Made by a program: the position numbers and the translations under genes
Assembly: GCF_047948215.1 (NCBI RefSeq)
Contig: NC_134458.1
Coordinates: 134,419,571 to 134,483,570 of the forward strand
DNA from: Lycorma delicatula
Lineage: Eukaryota; Arthropoda; Insecta; Hemiptera; Fulgoridae
DNA: 64,000 bases
Direction of reading: 5' to 3'
Part shown: positions 13,271-26,200 of the stretch, piece by piece
Position numbering within the stretch: the first letter of the stretch is position 1
Layout of the letters: every line of letters starts with the position of its first letter
The notes under the pieces: model-generated
Told to the model about the DNA's origin: nothing
Databases searched by the model: none
What the model saw: the letters and a program-made list of their open reading frames with translations, nothing else

Positions 13271-13924
13271 AAGAAATAGTAAGATTAGAAGGATGGGAAG
13301 GAAGGAAAGAAGTATTAAAAAAAAGAAAGAAAGAGAGAGAGAGTGTGAGAGAGGGTGTGAGGATGGTGTGGGAGTATGCATTTGGCTTAGTAGACTGATG
13401 GCAATGACTCACAGTTGTACTTTATATATACGATTTGAGAGATTGCCAGGTGGTCTTTGTTTTATTCTTAGCGGCTGTTTCAAAAGAAAACAACATATGA
13501 AATTAAGCACAATGTCTTTTAAAAGAGACAGAAAAAAGTACGGAAGAATAAATTAACTAGAAAGAAAAATAAGAGATGAAGATTTTTAAATAGATTATGT
13601 TGATTGAAATGGCTACATTGTCATATTTAATTATAATAAAAAGATTTGAAATTATTACTGTAATTATTTATTTATATTTTTTTTAAATTAAAAAAGATTG
13701 TCTTGTTAAAGAAACTCAACTTAAACTTATTGAAGAAATTAATTTATACTTGACTTTACAGAAAAAGAGAATATGGATACTTAAAAATATTACATGAATT
13801 TTTTGTATTTAATCTGTGTACATCAATGTTGATGTAAGTTTTACATTAATTTGTAATGAGATGTAAACAGAATATGTATCCCATTCACTGAAGATAAACA
13901 AATTTTAAATATCGGATCAGTGCT

Positions 13925-14172
13925 ACTCGATGATAGAAACATCGTGGAAGACCATGGATAGAAATATCGGTGAATCACTGTATAAGAACTGGGAGAATGG
14001 TGGAGACAAATATATACTCTGTTGTCTCCAGTTGGAATGGAAATTTAAATGCCAAAATAATGTATTCTGTGACAAGCATATTTCTGCCAAAATAAAGAAT
14101 AAAGTCTACAAAACAGCTGTCAGACAAGTGCTCCTGTTTGGTTTTAAATACTGGCCTGTCACAAAGTAAAAT
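13925..14172 (+). pseudogene. Non-LTR reverse transcriptase C-terminal fragment
   Basis: The open stretch encodes KVYKTAVRQVLLFGFKYWPV, which matches the KVYKTAVRPVLLYGSECWPV-type block after the palm of CR1/RTE-like LINE reverse transcriptases. A Trp-rich lead-in (about WENGGD) precedes it. The catalytic YADD region and the endonuclease are absent, and it ends at a stop, so this is a dead 5'-truncated remnant. Such LINEs could have supplied the machinery for the SINEs in this window. Confidence 0.7.
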
Positions 14173-15118
14173 GAAGAATGTTTGCATCTCACTGAAAAAA
14201 AGTATATCCTAATACATTAGGGTCTCATCATTTTTAAAAATGTTTATATATTGTTTTTTAATTAAAAATGTTTCATATATTCTCATTCACAAGCTTTGAA
14301 CCCATTTATATGGGTGAGTTTATCCCTAAAAAAATACAGATGTTTTTGAGAATTTTTAATTTCAATGCAACGTTTTCTTTTTTAACTTATCTTCTACTTT
14401 TAATTAATTTTTTTATTTTTCATATAATGAAGAGATTTTTTTTAATATTATTTTTTAAAAAAATAATCTTTATCTTTTCTGATAAAAAAATTACAGTACA
14501 AGCATTTTAAATAACAAAATTTGTAAAAAGATCTAGTGATATTAATCACAAATTTAATGTATTAATGGTTATGTTGTGATTGAACATAATTTCAACTGAT
14601 AATGTAATTGTTCACTGGTAGTATTAAATTATTTTGAAGTAATTTTTAATTATACTGAATTAATTTTAGGTTGTCAAAAATATTACCATGTATTATATTC
14701 TTATCATTGATGTATGTTCTCACTTAAAGTTTAGAAGTACTTACGATTAGAACCAAAATGATTATAGGCATATAATAGTACTTACTTATAATAAAAGATA
14801 GATATTTACGTACACTACATAACAAGAGAGTGGGAAATACGTGTTGAGTATTGAATGACAAATGGATGATGTGCCAAGCTTTTGTTGAAATTGAACCTAA
14901 GACTTACAAGAAAAGCAGTTAGTAGTTGCTGTTATTACTGATCAAGCCACTAAAATCACTATACTATACTTTTTAATACATATATACCTGTGTAATTTAT
15001 TGTGTCACGATTTATTACCAAACATAATTTAAATACTAAATAATTTCTTGAGCTGCTGGTTATATGTAAGGTATTGATTTATTTTTTATATCAACAAATT
15101 AGTAAAGGGTATACTACA

Positions 15119-15140
15119 TTTATTATTATTATTATTATTT
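15119..15140. repeat. (ATT)n microsatellite
   Basis: Seven trinucleotide units in AT-rich spacer. Confidence 0.9.
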
Positions 15141-16291
15141 GTTATATCTACTGCTTTAAAACTTTTTATATGCAAATAGTTTTTATAATTATATTCATAT
15201 AAAAATTGAAAAAATATGTTAAATTTATATGTTAATTAAAATTATAAAACATTAAAATATATTGATAAAGTTATTTATTTATATTTATACGATACAATTA
15301 CATCTGGGTGTGTACATCTGTTTTGAATATATTAATAACTTGTTAGATTAAATTGAAATATTTTATTAATTCTATAAATTTTAATTATTTTTTATTTATT
15401 ATTAAAATATTAATGAACATACTGAAGTAGTGCGACTATAAATTGCTTGACTCTTTTAGGAAAGTTACAGATCCAGTTTCCAGATTAATTTTTTCTGTTA
15501 TGTTTTATATAAAATCATATATAAAACCACCCTATAAATCAATTAACAATGAAATATGATATTAATTAAGAGAAAAAAGAAATATTTTAATTGAGGTTGC
15601 ATGAATAAACATACAGTAATAAAATATTTAATGTTATACATTGTCATTATTTCATTTTTTTTTCATATAAGGTATATAAAATGATTTATATTTTATTTAA
15701 TCTGTAATATCATTATTACCTGTTTTAATTTCATGATGTAATTTATCCTTGAAATTAAATTATTATATCTATGTATTTTGAGATTAATTATTGATTTATT
15801 AATGTAGGATTATTGAATCAAATGAGTGGAATGAAAATGTGGCAGTAATTTAAATGAAAGGGTAACGTCTAACCCACCCCCAAATCAATTACCAATTTGC
15901 AATTATTATTAACTTATCTCCAGATGAACTTGACAGCTCAATTTATGATTCTTTTTATCACTTATTTACTAATCTTTTTTTTAAATATAAATTTAAAAAT
16001 CTATTATTGAATAACAAATATTTGTAATTTGTTATGTCTCTGTCTGTGATAAAAATTATTTAAAATTATGAACTTTTGAAATAACAAACTATGTTAGATT
16101 TTATAAATAAATAATTTTTAATTACTTTTTCAAAATGTTTTCACTCTTTGACCATCTTCGGTGAGTTTTGCTGCTATTATTACATCTGAGGTTATTATTG
16201 GCAAATTTTTTAATTAATAGAAACATTTCAAATCCACCACACTTTTCGATGAAATTCAAAATGCATGTCTAATTTAGAAAATACATTTGGA

Positions 16292-16653
16292 ATAACATTT
16301 TCTAGTGCCAAGGTGAAAATAGCAGAACCTATTGTTGAAGATGATCACACGGTAACAACTAAAAACGTTTTGAAGTTATTAAAAACATTGTATTTATAAA
16401 ATCAGATTTGTCGTTTCATTTATAAAATCAGGCTTGTCGTTTCAAATGTTTACCGTTTAATGTATATTATCTTTTTTTAAATTTTATTTATTACATTTTA
16501 ATTAGTTAAGTATATTGGGGTAGAAGGTGATCATAGATAAAGATGATGAAGTTGCTAAGAAAAGTAATTCATCTAAGTAAGACTCTGGCATAAGACAAAA
16601 AATACATAGAGTTATGTAACATTTTCTGATGCCAAGGTGAGAATAGCAGAACC
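16292..16653. repeat. Two direct copies of a ~37-bp motif
   Basis: CATTTTCTAGTGCCAAGGTG with AAAATAGCAGAACC at about 16294-16331 recurs at about 16619-16653 (CATTTTCTGATGCCAAGGTG, then AGAATAGCAGAACC). The spacer is unrelated. It is either an old local duplication or the ends of an unidentified element. Confidence 0.5.
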
Positions 16654-18809
16654 AGTTTGGAATTAAACTATGAGTTTCAATTCAGGTGGAAACATCATAT
16701 TCCATACACAGACCTTTGGAAGATAGAACTAAAAGAAATTATTCTTTGAAGAACAGATTCAGGCATCCAAAGGAATCTTTCACACAACTCTGAAATTGGT
16801 TGATGTGTGGAAGTATTTACCTAAATCATAAACTGTTTTGTTGTAGCCAGATCTTCTTCGTCTCCCCAAATCTTGTCTTGAGAAAAATACTAAAAATAGA
16901 AAAAATAAATCTCTGCAATAAAAATTATGCTTATTGAACTCCAGTTTGAGTTATTTTTTCATTTGATTATAATTTTGACCAGTGAGCATGTAGATTTAGG
17001 TAATTTTTACATCTGATTGTAATTTTAACTAATGATGAACACCTATATTTGAAAATTGTTAAGTAACTTAAACCTAACTTATCAAACTTAACTTAAGTAC
17101 ATAACTTAACTTAAATAGTTAAACTGTTGTTGTTTTATAACTAACTTTTAACATTTATTCTTTAAATCTATCTGTTGGGTAAATTAAATTTAAGACTTTT
17201 CATTTTGATAGTGCTTGTCAGGAGAGGCCAACTAAGGGTATTGGAAGGGGTAATAGATGTTACGGCTTGGAACATATGTTTGATGAAATATCTCTTTAAA
17301 TTAAACAACTGTAATAATATACAATAAAACAATGCACTACTCATAAAAAAAAAATCATTATCTTTTTTACTAGAAATACACCCGAGTATGTCGTGATTTT
17401 AAATTTATTGATAAAAACAGTATTAATTTCATATCATAAAACATTTTCATATAATGATAAAGTATAATAATATCATTTCCTGTTTTCTGTAATGATATTA
17501 AAAAATATGACATCAGATTGGTAAAGTATATGAGTAAATGTGTTTCAGATGAATATTATAATAATGGAATAGGTGTGACTTGTGTATATATGACATCCCT
17601 ATCGGAAAAAGTACACAAGTCATTGTATTTTACAATGTCAGCACTGTTGTTGAAATATTTTAATTACTTCCTCAAAAATATTCACTCTTGCTACTCAATT
17701 CCTTTAACTTATTTGTTTTTAATATTTCTATACAACGGGTGGAAGGGATTCTTTAATGAAGTAAAATCATTTTTCCATTTAAAACTGTTGTAACATCTTT
17801 ATAAACATTTTTCTATCACAGTTTCTCATGACATATGGTAATTTCTCTTTGACATTTGTCTGTACATAAGATGGCAGCTTACATTCAAATAATGAAATTC
17901 TATGGTTTCTAAAAGCTTAATTAAATTTTTTTTTTTTTTTTAATTAAGTATCTAGATTTTTCTACAAATCTGTCAGTTGACAATTAATAATTTCATTATC
18001 AATAAATAATGAATAATGCTTGCTCTTCAATTTAGTTCTTAAAAGATTGCCTACTCTTATCAACTATTTACCAGATTTTTCTCTTTTGTAGGTCATAACC
18101 TCATTCTGAGTTTTGTGTTTAGATTGTGATCCTTAAAATGTACTCTTATCAGTTTATTTATAACCAAGCATATATATTAGTCTTAAAGCAAAAATATTTG
18201 AATTTTTCTTTTTTTGCAAATACAATCTGTACATTGCATGTGACTATTAGAAGGTTGTGATCAATCAGTATACTTAAAATTTTTTCTAGTGATGACAGTA
18301 CTTTAATCATTACTAAGCTAGGCATCTGTATGATACAGCATCACAATAATATTTCCTTCAAATTTTAGAATTGTTGCAACTGAAAACTAAACAACATTTA
18401 TTACGTTAAAAGGAAATTATTTATTGGCAGTTCTATGAATTACTTTAATTTATTTAGACAGAGTGTTATTGTATAGAATAATCTGAATAATTATTTATCT
18501 ATTTGTAATTTACAAAAAAAGTTACATTATGATTTTTATATTATTGCTTAACCGTAATAAGAATCAAATTATTTCTATCCATTTAAAAATTTCATTGCTA
18601 CATACCAATGTTCCAAATAGTTGTCAAGAATTTTGTTTTTAATTAATTAAAATTTAACTTTGTAACTTTTTGGCAATATCCTTTTTAATCTTTTTTTTTA
18701 AGTAATTAATTTTTTCTTAATATTGTATATTATAATCACATTAAAAATAACATAATATTTATTTTTTCATTTTATTTATTAATATTTTCTTTTTATCATA
18801 TTATCTATA

Positions 18810-19060
18810 AATTGAAGATTCTGAGATTCAAATCCTAGTAAAAGTTAGTTGCTTTTATATGGATTTGAATACTATACAATAGTTACTGGTGTACTTTGGT
18901 GGTTGGGATTCAATTTATTGCACATCTCAGGAATGATCAGACTTGAGTCTGTAAAGACTTCATCTCATTTACACGTCATTCATAAAATCCTCATCTCATT
19001 GGGCCTTGGGGGAGGTTGCTTATTGTTCACTAGTTCAAGAGATTTCAATATACATACTAG
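18810..19060 (+). mobile_element. tRNA-derived SINE, family A, alternative tail
   Basis: A box-B-like GAGATTCAAATCCTAGTAAA is followed by TGGTGTACTTTGGTGGTTGG, then CACATCTCAGGAATGATCAG and CATTTACACGTCATTC. This is the same order as the minus-strand copy at 43.5 kb. The head is 5'-truncated. The tail (CATTGGGCCTTGGGGGAGG) is like the 11.2 kb copy. It ends about 320 bases before the first visible exon. Confidence 0.7.
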
Positions 19061-19378
19061 GAATAAATATAAATATATTATATATATATATATTATGTGT
19101 CTACTTTGTTATTTTATACAACTTTCATACTGTTTACTTGTATATACAGCTGTTGTATTAGGTTTTATATCAGTCATGTGTTTTTGATACAATTCATTTG
19201 ATTGTATTTGTTGTCATCACCATTTATTTGTTCTGCTATTTATCTTTTTCTCTGAAAAAAATTCTATTTTTAAATTTTACTTTTTATTAAATAAAAATGT
19301 TCAATTATTATTTAATATTAAATTTTTTTAGTATTTATTTTATTATGTTTTAATTATTTTTTCTTTTTTTCATTTCAG

Positions 19379-19430
19379 GGTTCAGACACAGGATCTGTTT
19401 TATTTCCTGCAACACCTCCTGTTAGAAAAC
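19379..19430 (+). CDS. tay: Exon 1 of visible gene (residues 1-17 plus part of 18)
   Basis: Acceptor ttcatttcag, donor gtaagt, 52 nt, ends in phase 1. It encodes [17 protein letters not shown]. The short Ser/Asp and Pro segment has no domain. The exon is accepted because its phase and both splice sites fit the next exon. The true first exons with the start codon are upstream. Confidence 0.75.
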
Positions 19431-20247
19431 GTAAGTTTTAGAATTTGATAAAAGTTTATAAATATAACTATTAAATGTATAAAGTTTTTCATTCAAAGGA
19501 AAACTTCACCCTGTACTGTTTGACTTGAGTGAGTTACAGAAACCATACTATTACATAAAGTAATGTCAAGCATCTATGGCAGAATGTTAAGTCAAGAATG
19601 GTTTATGGCAAGTGGTTTGTCTGAGTGTAAATGTTTTTATATTGAAAGTTCCAGATTCGAATCCTGGTTTCATATTTTTAATTTCTTAAAAAATTGCTAT
19701 TCCATATTACCACGCACAGGTAAATCATTAACTATTAAAAAATAAGTTATATGCTTCTGGCATTGACCACTTTAATTTTGGATATTCAAAATTAAAATAA
19801 AAACCTTGTATTTTTGACTATCTCTCTTTGCATTTTTGTGGCTCCTGAGATTTAAAAGTTGAAGTTGGACCATTAGACATTTAGCACTAACTTTACTTTA
19901 ATCACTACTTAACATAAAGCTTAATACATTAAATACATAAATACCGATATGGTAATAAAAAATAAAAAACACAAACTAACATTTATAACAAAATTATCAA
20001 TATTTTCAGGGAAGGAGATTTCTCTGTTGGTTTCAAAACAACTTTATACAAAACAAAATTATACAGGTCTATAAAATAGTAAGAAAGATACTGTCGCATG
20101 TTACGCGGCTCGATCAGGACATTGAGAGGTTGAAAATTTAGAATGTTTATATAATTACAGTTTATTGGTTTAAAATGCTCATAATTACAACCAGTAATTA
20201 ATAACAATAATGACAATTAATAAAAAATGGTAATAAATACAATAATG

Positions 20248-20299
<52 letters not shown>

Positions 20300-23200
20300 T
20301 AATAATAAGTGACAATTAATCAACACAAATATTGATATAGTAATTACAACCACAATAATATCAGGATAATCATAGTAAATGATAATATTACATGTTAATA
20401 ATAACAAATCAAATAATTAATACATAATATAGTACATAACATAATCAAAACGGTAAGCATGACATAAAAAAATAGAAAATAATCAACAAAGAATAACAAT
20501 CAGAATATTACACACCAAATAGTGAAAATTGTCAGTAGTAAATAATAAATACAGACGATTATAAGACAGAGATCAAAACAAATAATTGTTCAGAATTTAT
20601 TCCTGGTAGATAAATAGAAAACTAGAATTCAGACTCATTAACAAGTGCAGCTAGTCTTAATCCTTTTTAACCACTAGTCTTGTATTAACGAACAATCGTA
20701 TATTGTTCACTTGCAAAATACCTTTGCTATCTACCCTAACAGTTTATGATTGAAGTTTATTGCATTGTTTCTTTCACATATACACTTATAGTTTTACTTT
20801 AACTCACCGATAGTATTTCTTGGTTACTGGAATTATTCGTGATGTCATCTTACTCGAATCGAACTGAATTCAAGACTTCTCGCTGGACTGACGTCTCGCA
20901 GACTCGCATCTGTAACTCTCCTCGTTGGACTGACATTGTAACATCTCGCTGGACTGGTTCACAGAATTCTGCCAAACCCACCTTACTCGCAGCCTCTCTT
21001 CGCTGGACTGACGTAGTAATGTCTCACAGAATAGAACTGATTTTTAGCTGGTCTTCCAAAGCTATTTTTGCTGCTAGCCCCTTTACCTGCCGGACCGGAC
21101 CCATGTTGAAGCGTGAGAACAGTGGACCGAGCCTTTTGTTCCCATGAATTCCAAATCTGGTCTCTTCTCACCGTACAACAGGTGTTTTTTAGTCTAACAA
21201 AAGATGATTGTAAAACAGACCTATTCTTTACAAAAAGGATTCTCCTTTTTGTCCCTTTCTGGATTCCTCCAATTATATTAATTATTACTTTCATAATAAT
21301 TGGTTACTCAAGCCCACTACAGTCTTGTTATACTCTGGTAAACACAGCAGTCCAAGAATAAACAAATTAAACTGCAATGATTATTTTACTACACTGAACT
21401 CATTGGAAGATACACCTACAGATACAGGATTTACATAAAATAGCAGAATCCAAATTTTCAAATCATATACAGTTGGACAGAAATAAATAAAAAATTAACG
21501 ATATCTTGTAAATTTTACATGTATCACATAAATTTTCTAGGTTTGAAGTACAGTAACTTTGTTAAATGACTAATAAATGTAAACTTAAACTATAAAAATA
21601 TAAACTTAATTATCAAAACTTGTAGAAAATTTGATTAAGAGAAAATCAATGTTATAAAGTCATGAAAAAAAAAATCAACTTTTAATATTAAAAACAAGAC
21701 AGAACAACACTTAACAGAAAATTGTTATTAATTTGTAGAAATTAGAAAAAGCTGTTTTTAGTACAATAAATTTAGACCTATGAAAAAACTTGGTTGGCAA
21801 CACTAACTGTATGCTTCAAAATTAATTTTAAATTACTTATTGTTGTCATAAAACTTTAGTTACATGTTAATAATGAACATTGGGCGGTTTTTTGACATAA
21901 TTTTGATTGAGTTTAATTATTTTTGAGAATCAAGTTTTGTAATGTTTTTGTGTTTGTACTCTAAATTGTATCTACATTTTTCCAATTGAATCTGCATTTA
22001 AAAAGTGAAATTTTGTTTTTAATTCTTTGTTTTGAAAAATGCTGTTTCTCTTCACTCATGCAGAATATGCTGATATCAATTTTGTATACAGCTTTTTCGA
22101 TGGAAGTGCTCCAGCTGTGGTGAAAGAATACTGACATAAGTATGCTGGATGAGTAGTTCCAAACCGTAAAGTATTTTGTAGAATTTTTAATAATCTTCAT
22201 GAGAATGGTATACTTCTCAGCGCTTATGTTTCATCTGAACATCAACCAGTATGTGGTAATGAAAGGGAAAACATTTTTCAGGTGGTACAGCTTAATCCAC
22301 AAGCACATGATCCATAATCAATAAGCATGTGAAAAATTTCCACATGACCCAATTTTCCACAAGTACAGTATGGCGGACATAAAATTCTCATAGACTGTCC
22401 TTATCATGTTCAGGAAGTTCTGCACCTTCAGCTTTTTGACCATACTAGATGACTGCAGTTTTTTGTCAATGGGTTAAAAATAATCACAGTTTTATTCCGT
22501 TTATATTGTTGTTGGACAAGAGCTGTTTGTACCCGTAATGGCATAAAAAACACACGGAATTCTCATTGGTGGTCTGAAGAAAACCCATCTGCTGTAGCTG
22601 AATCAAATTTCCAGCAATGATTTCCGGTGAACTTGTTTCAAATAATTTGAAAAGTGCATCAATTCCAGTGGTAGACCATAGTGGTGGTTCGAACATTTAT
22701 TGTAATTTAATAAGTATAAACCACAATATTTTTTTAAAAAGTAAATTAAAAGTATTTTAATTTTTCAAAGGTCTAAATTTATCGCACTAAAAACAGCTGT
22801 TTTTATGCTTTATTTAACAAAGTTATTGTACTTCAAACCTAAAAATAACTTGTATTTTTCTCTGAATATTTCTGTTTTACGTTGGATATCATGAAAACTG
22901 CAGGAGATAAAGTCTTGGGACCTGTTTTATTAATTTTTTAATTCAAAAAAACATAGAAACCATCAAGTTTACTTCTTGTATAACACCTTAAAAATTCCAG
23001 TATTTCAATATACCCCATATCACAGGGGAAACTGAAATCCGGTTGAAATTTTTTGCCAGCCGTAACTTGATAACAAAGCATTTTTGAACATATGTTTGTA
23101 TGAATTTTTTTTTATCAAACTGTAGAATCAGTTCCCAAATTATTTTCCTTTTTTCTTGAATCATTCTGTGTATATTTGTCAAAATTACTATTCTGTATGT

Positions 23201-26200
23201 ATATTTAATCAATAAAATATTATTTGTCTTTCCTGTTAGAAGAGTAGTTATCATTGTCAATCAGCTTTTTCTTCAGCTGTAATACAATGTTGCTAGACCT
23301 GAGTACAAATCCAAATAAAGTATAACTGGGTTCTGAAAAAGACTAAAAACTGCATATTCCTCTGATATCTGATAAAAAATACCTGGAATATTTTAAGAGA
23401 GTAGTAAAAACCTGAAAAAAAACCATGCCAAATTGGTATCATTTCTGTGTTTCATTGACAAGTTTCTGGATTCAAATAGATGTCAGGCTTACAAATTTTA
23501 TATTAAACATTTCCATTTCAGTTTTACATGAAAACTTTCTATTTTCTATAGGCTTCCTATGGTATATTTATCATTAGAAGATTATGTTTATGTGAGGTGG
23601 AATTGACAATTCCATATTTAATAAAACTACAGCAGATTATCATAAGTAACAGTGCATGTAGATGCTTTTTGGTTGGTCACAGTGTTTGGTATTTTTGCCA
23701 TCAAGTCAGATTCAAACATTCTCATAAAAAAAAGATGCTACTGTACATGAATTATTTAAATATTATAAATAACTGTTATTGAAATAAATTTATTTAGTAA
23801 AGTTAATTAGTATAGGGTTTTAAATTATTATCCACAGATAAGTTCAGTCTATTTAATAAAAAAAAGATTGTTTTTAGTGGAATTAACACACATTTCAATC
23901 ACTGATTCCTGCGTAAATCGTAATTTAAAGTATGCGATTAATTTTTAATAAACTTGTAAACTAATAATCGTGTTCACATTACTGATGTAAATTAGTCATT
24001 AGGATTCAGTTAACAGCTCTGCCTTGGGTACCATGGGCCTGAGACTGAAAAATAGCAATTGGTGAACTATGGTTTGGCTCACTTATGGTTATAAGAAAGT
24101 ATAACTGTGAAAACATTAAACAAAATTTATTATATTTGTGAAGTTTAGAGAAGGTATACTTCATAACCTAAGATTTCATACTTTAAATAATATTAGTACA
24201 TTTTTATTAGTTGATATGTTAACATGTTAAGTTTAGGTAGTTAGAAAAATGTAAAGTTGTCTTTTGGGATACAACTCCATTAAAATTTTACTTCCCTTTC
24301 TCCATTTTTTTAGCCACTTCTTACCATTTAAAAATGTATAGTATGACAGTCATTAATTATGATGATAATGATAAATACTTTTAAATTGAAGAAGAAAAGT
24401 TGCATTTTAAGAATACTACATGGATGAACTGTTTAAAACGTGGTGGCTCTTTATTTGATGTTTTCATTATTATTTATTATAGAAGCAGGCTGATGCCCAA
24501 TAGTAGTAATTATGATGGATGAAAATGAATTTTGAAATCAGAATTCAAATGCAGTAGTATTTGAGAAATTCTCTGTCTCTCCTTGAGTCAAATCCAGATT
24601 TTTTTAACGAAGACATAGATGGTACCATTTTTTTATGGCTATTCATGTTATAAATGTAATATGATCATTTATTTATCTGGTCAAAATTAAATTCTATTCA
24701 GAAATCACAAGTTGTTTGACTAGGAATGAACTATTAGTGTTTTAGTGTTCATAAAACTAGGTCCACCCTTTTTTTTGTGCATACAGAAGTCAGCGATAAT
24801 GTGGAAAGTTCTTTGCTGAAGTATCCCTGAGGATGAGAGTAATCATGATTGTGGGTCCTGGCAAGGTAATCTGCCCTGAAAACCTCAGTGGTTAATCATT
24901 TTCCATTACCATCCTTTTTCCTTATCCTTATTAATCCTTTCTTCCTCGTTATCAGTTCTACGGGTGTAATTATGATCCTGCAAGAACTTCACCCATAGCA
25001 AGAAACTGGTGCTGGATTTTCCAAGATGAGGATACCAATATTTTGATTGAGCCAGCCCATCTTTGGTATTACCTGAGGAGGCTGTGGATCAACTCAGGGA
25101 CTGTCTTCTATCCAGTGGCCCCAAAAAAGTTGAATGGTTGAAGTGCCTAGTAGATAAAGCTGTTTTTCTATAATCTCCTATTAAAAAAGATAAAATAGTG
25201 GGGGAGAGGAATCATTAACCTTAAGTAAAATTTTATCAAAATGTGCAGAACAATATTAATTTTTTGTGGTATTTTACTTTTGTGAACATATGAAAAAGAA
25301 ATAATTTTTTATATAACCATTTTGTTACCTTGTTTATTATTATATTTATTCACAATCCCATATTTATATATTTAAAAATTTTTGATTGAATTAAAAAAAA
25401 AATTGTAGATAATTTCTTTGAATTATATTGACCCGAAATTCAAGATTTTTCATGATATTTGGCATAATTTTGCTTTTCTTGCATCATTTAGCCTATAACT
25501 TTTTATACACTGACTGCCCTCATGTTAAATTATCTTTCTCTTGTACCTTCTTAGATGAATCTTGGGAAGTGAATACGCTGTTGAAATTTTTGAACTTTTC
25601 TTTTCTTTTTGAAATGTCATTGTATTTTTTGTTATATTGAATTTTTACAGATTGTATTTTGGCAATGCATCTAAAATTAATTTCTTGTCATAATTACTAA
25701 TTTTCGTTTTACTATTTTATTATGTTTATTGCTTGGTTTCAGATGAACTACCAGGTTGTGTGCCTCCAAAGCACCATCCACCACCTCTCAATAATGGAAG
25801 AGCAGTATCACCAGTAAAGAGCGTTTGTACACCAAGTCCACCAGCTGCAGCTCCTGTCACAATGCCTCCTACAGCTCCTGCTCCAACACCTCCAAGCCCA
25901 CATTTGTCTGCAACTCCACCACAAATAAAACCTGCTTTACCCCCACCTTCTGCAGCACCTACGATACCTGCAACTTCAACAATAACTCCTCATTTCCCTG
26001 TAAGTAATTGTATATTAATGTACATCTTTAAGTACAACATTATGATAGTGTTGCCAATTTTTTTTTCTTTTATTTCAGTGAACTTTTTTATATATGATGT
26101 AATATTAAGTTCATAAAACACAGGAGTGTTTTATGAAGTTGATAGTGGTGCTATGTAAACTTGAGTTTGAGTATTTCCCAAAATCTGAAAAATTTCATCT

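Larger units (their letters stand above)
1..19378 (+). other. Upstream intron or 5' flank, no supported exon
   Basis: Over 19 kb of AT-rich sequence without an open frame that looks coding. The first visible exon starts at a clean acceptor (ttcatttcag), so at least one exon lies further 5', either outside the window or too short to see. AUTS2-family genes are known for very long 5' introns, which fits. Repeats and degraded mobile elements are listed separately; the rest is T- and A-rich spacer in which I see nothing specific. Confidence 0.6.
19431..25742 (+). other. Intron after exon 1
   Basis: 6.3 kb, gtaagt to ggtttcag. It contains an (AAT)n run, a GC-richer repeated block and a decayed transposon, listed separately. 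The stretch 24840-25130 is somewhat GC-richer and without long frames, possibly old repeat DNA. Elsewhere only AT-rich spacer is seen. Confidence 0.8.

Noticed and set aside
20198..20407. Poly-leucine frame on the minus strand
   Set aside because: Produced by the (AAT)n microsatellite.
25825..26007. Alternative + frame rich in Ser/Thr/Cys over exon 2
   Set aside because: Shadow of the Pro/Ala frame, which alone fits the splice phases.
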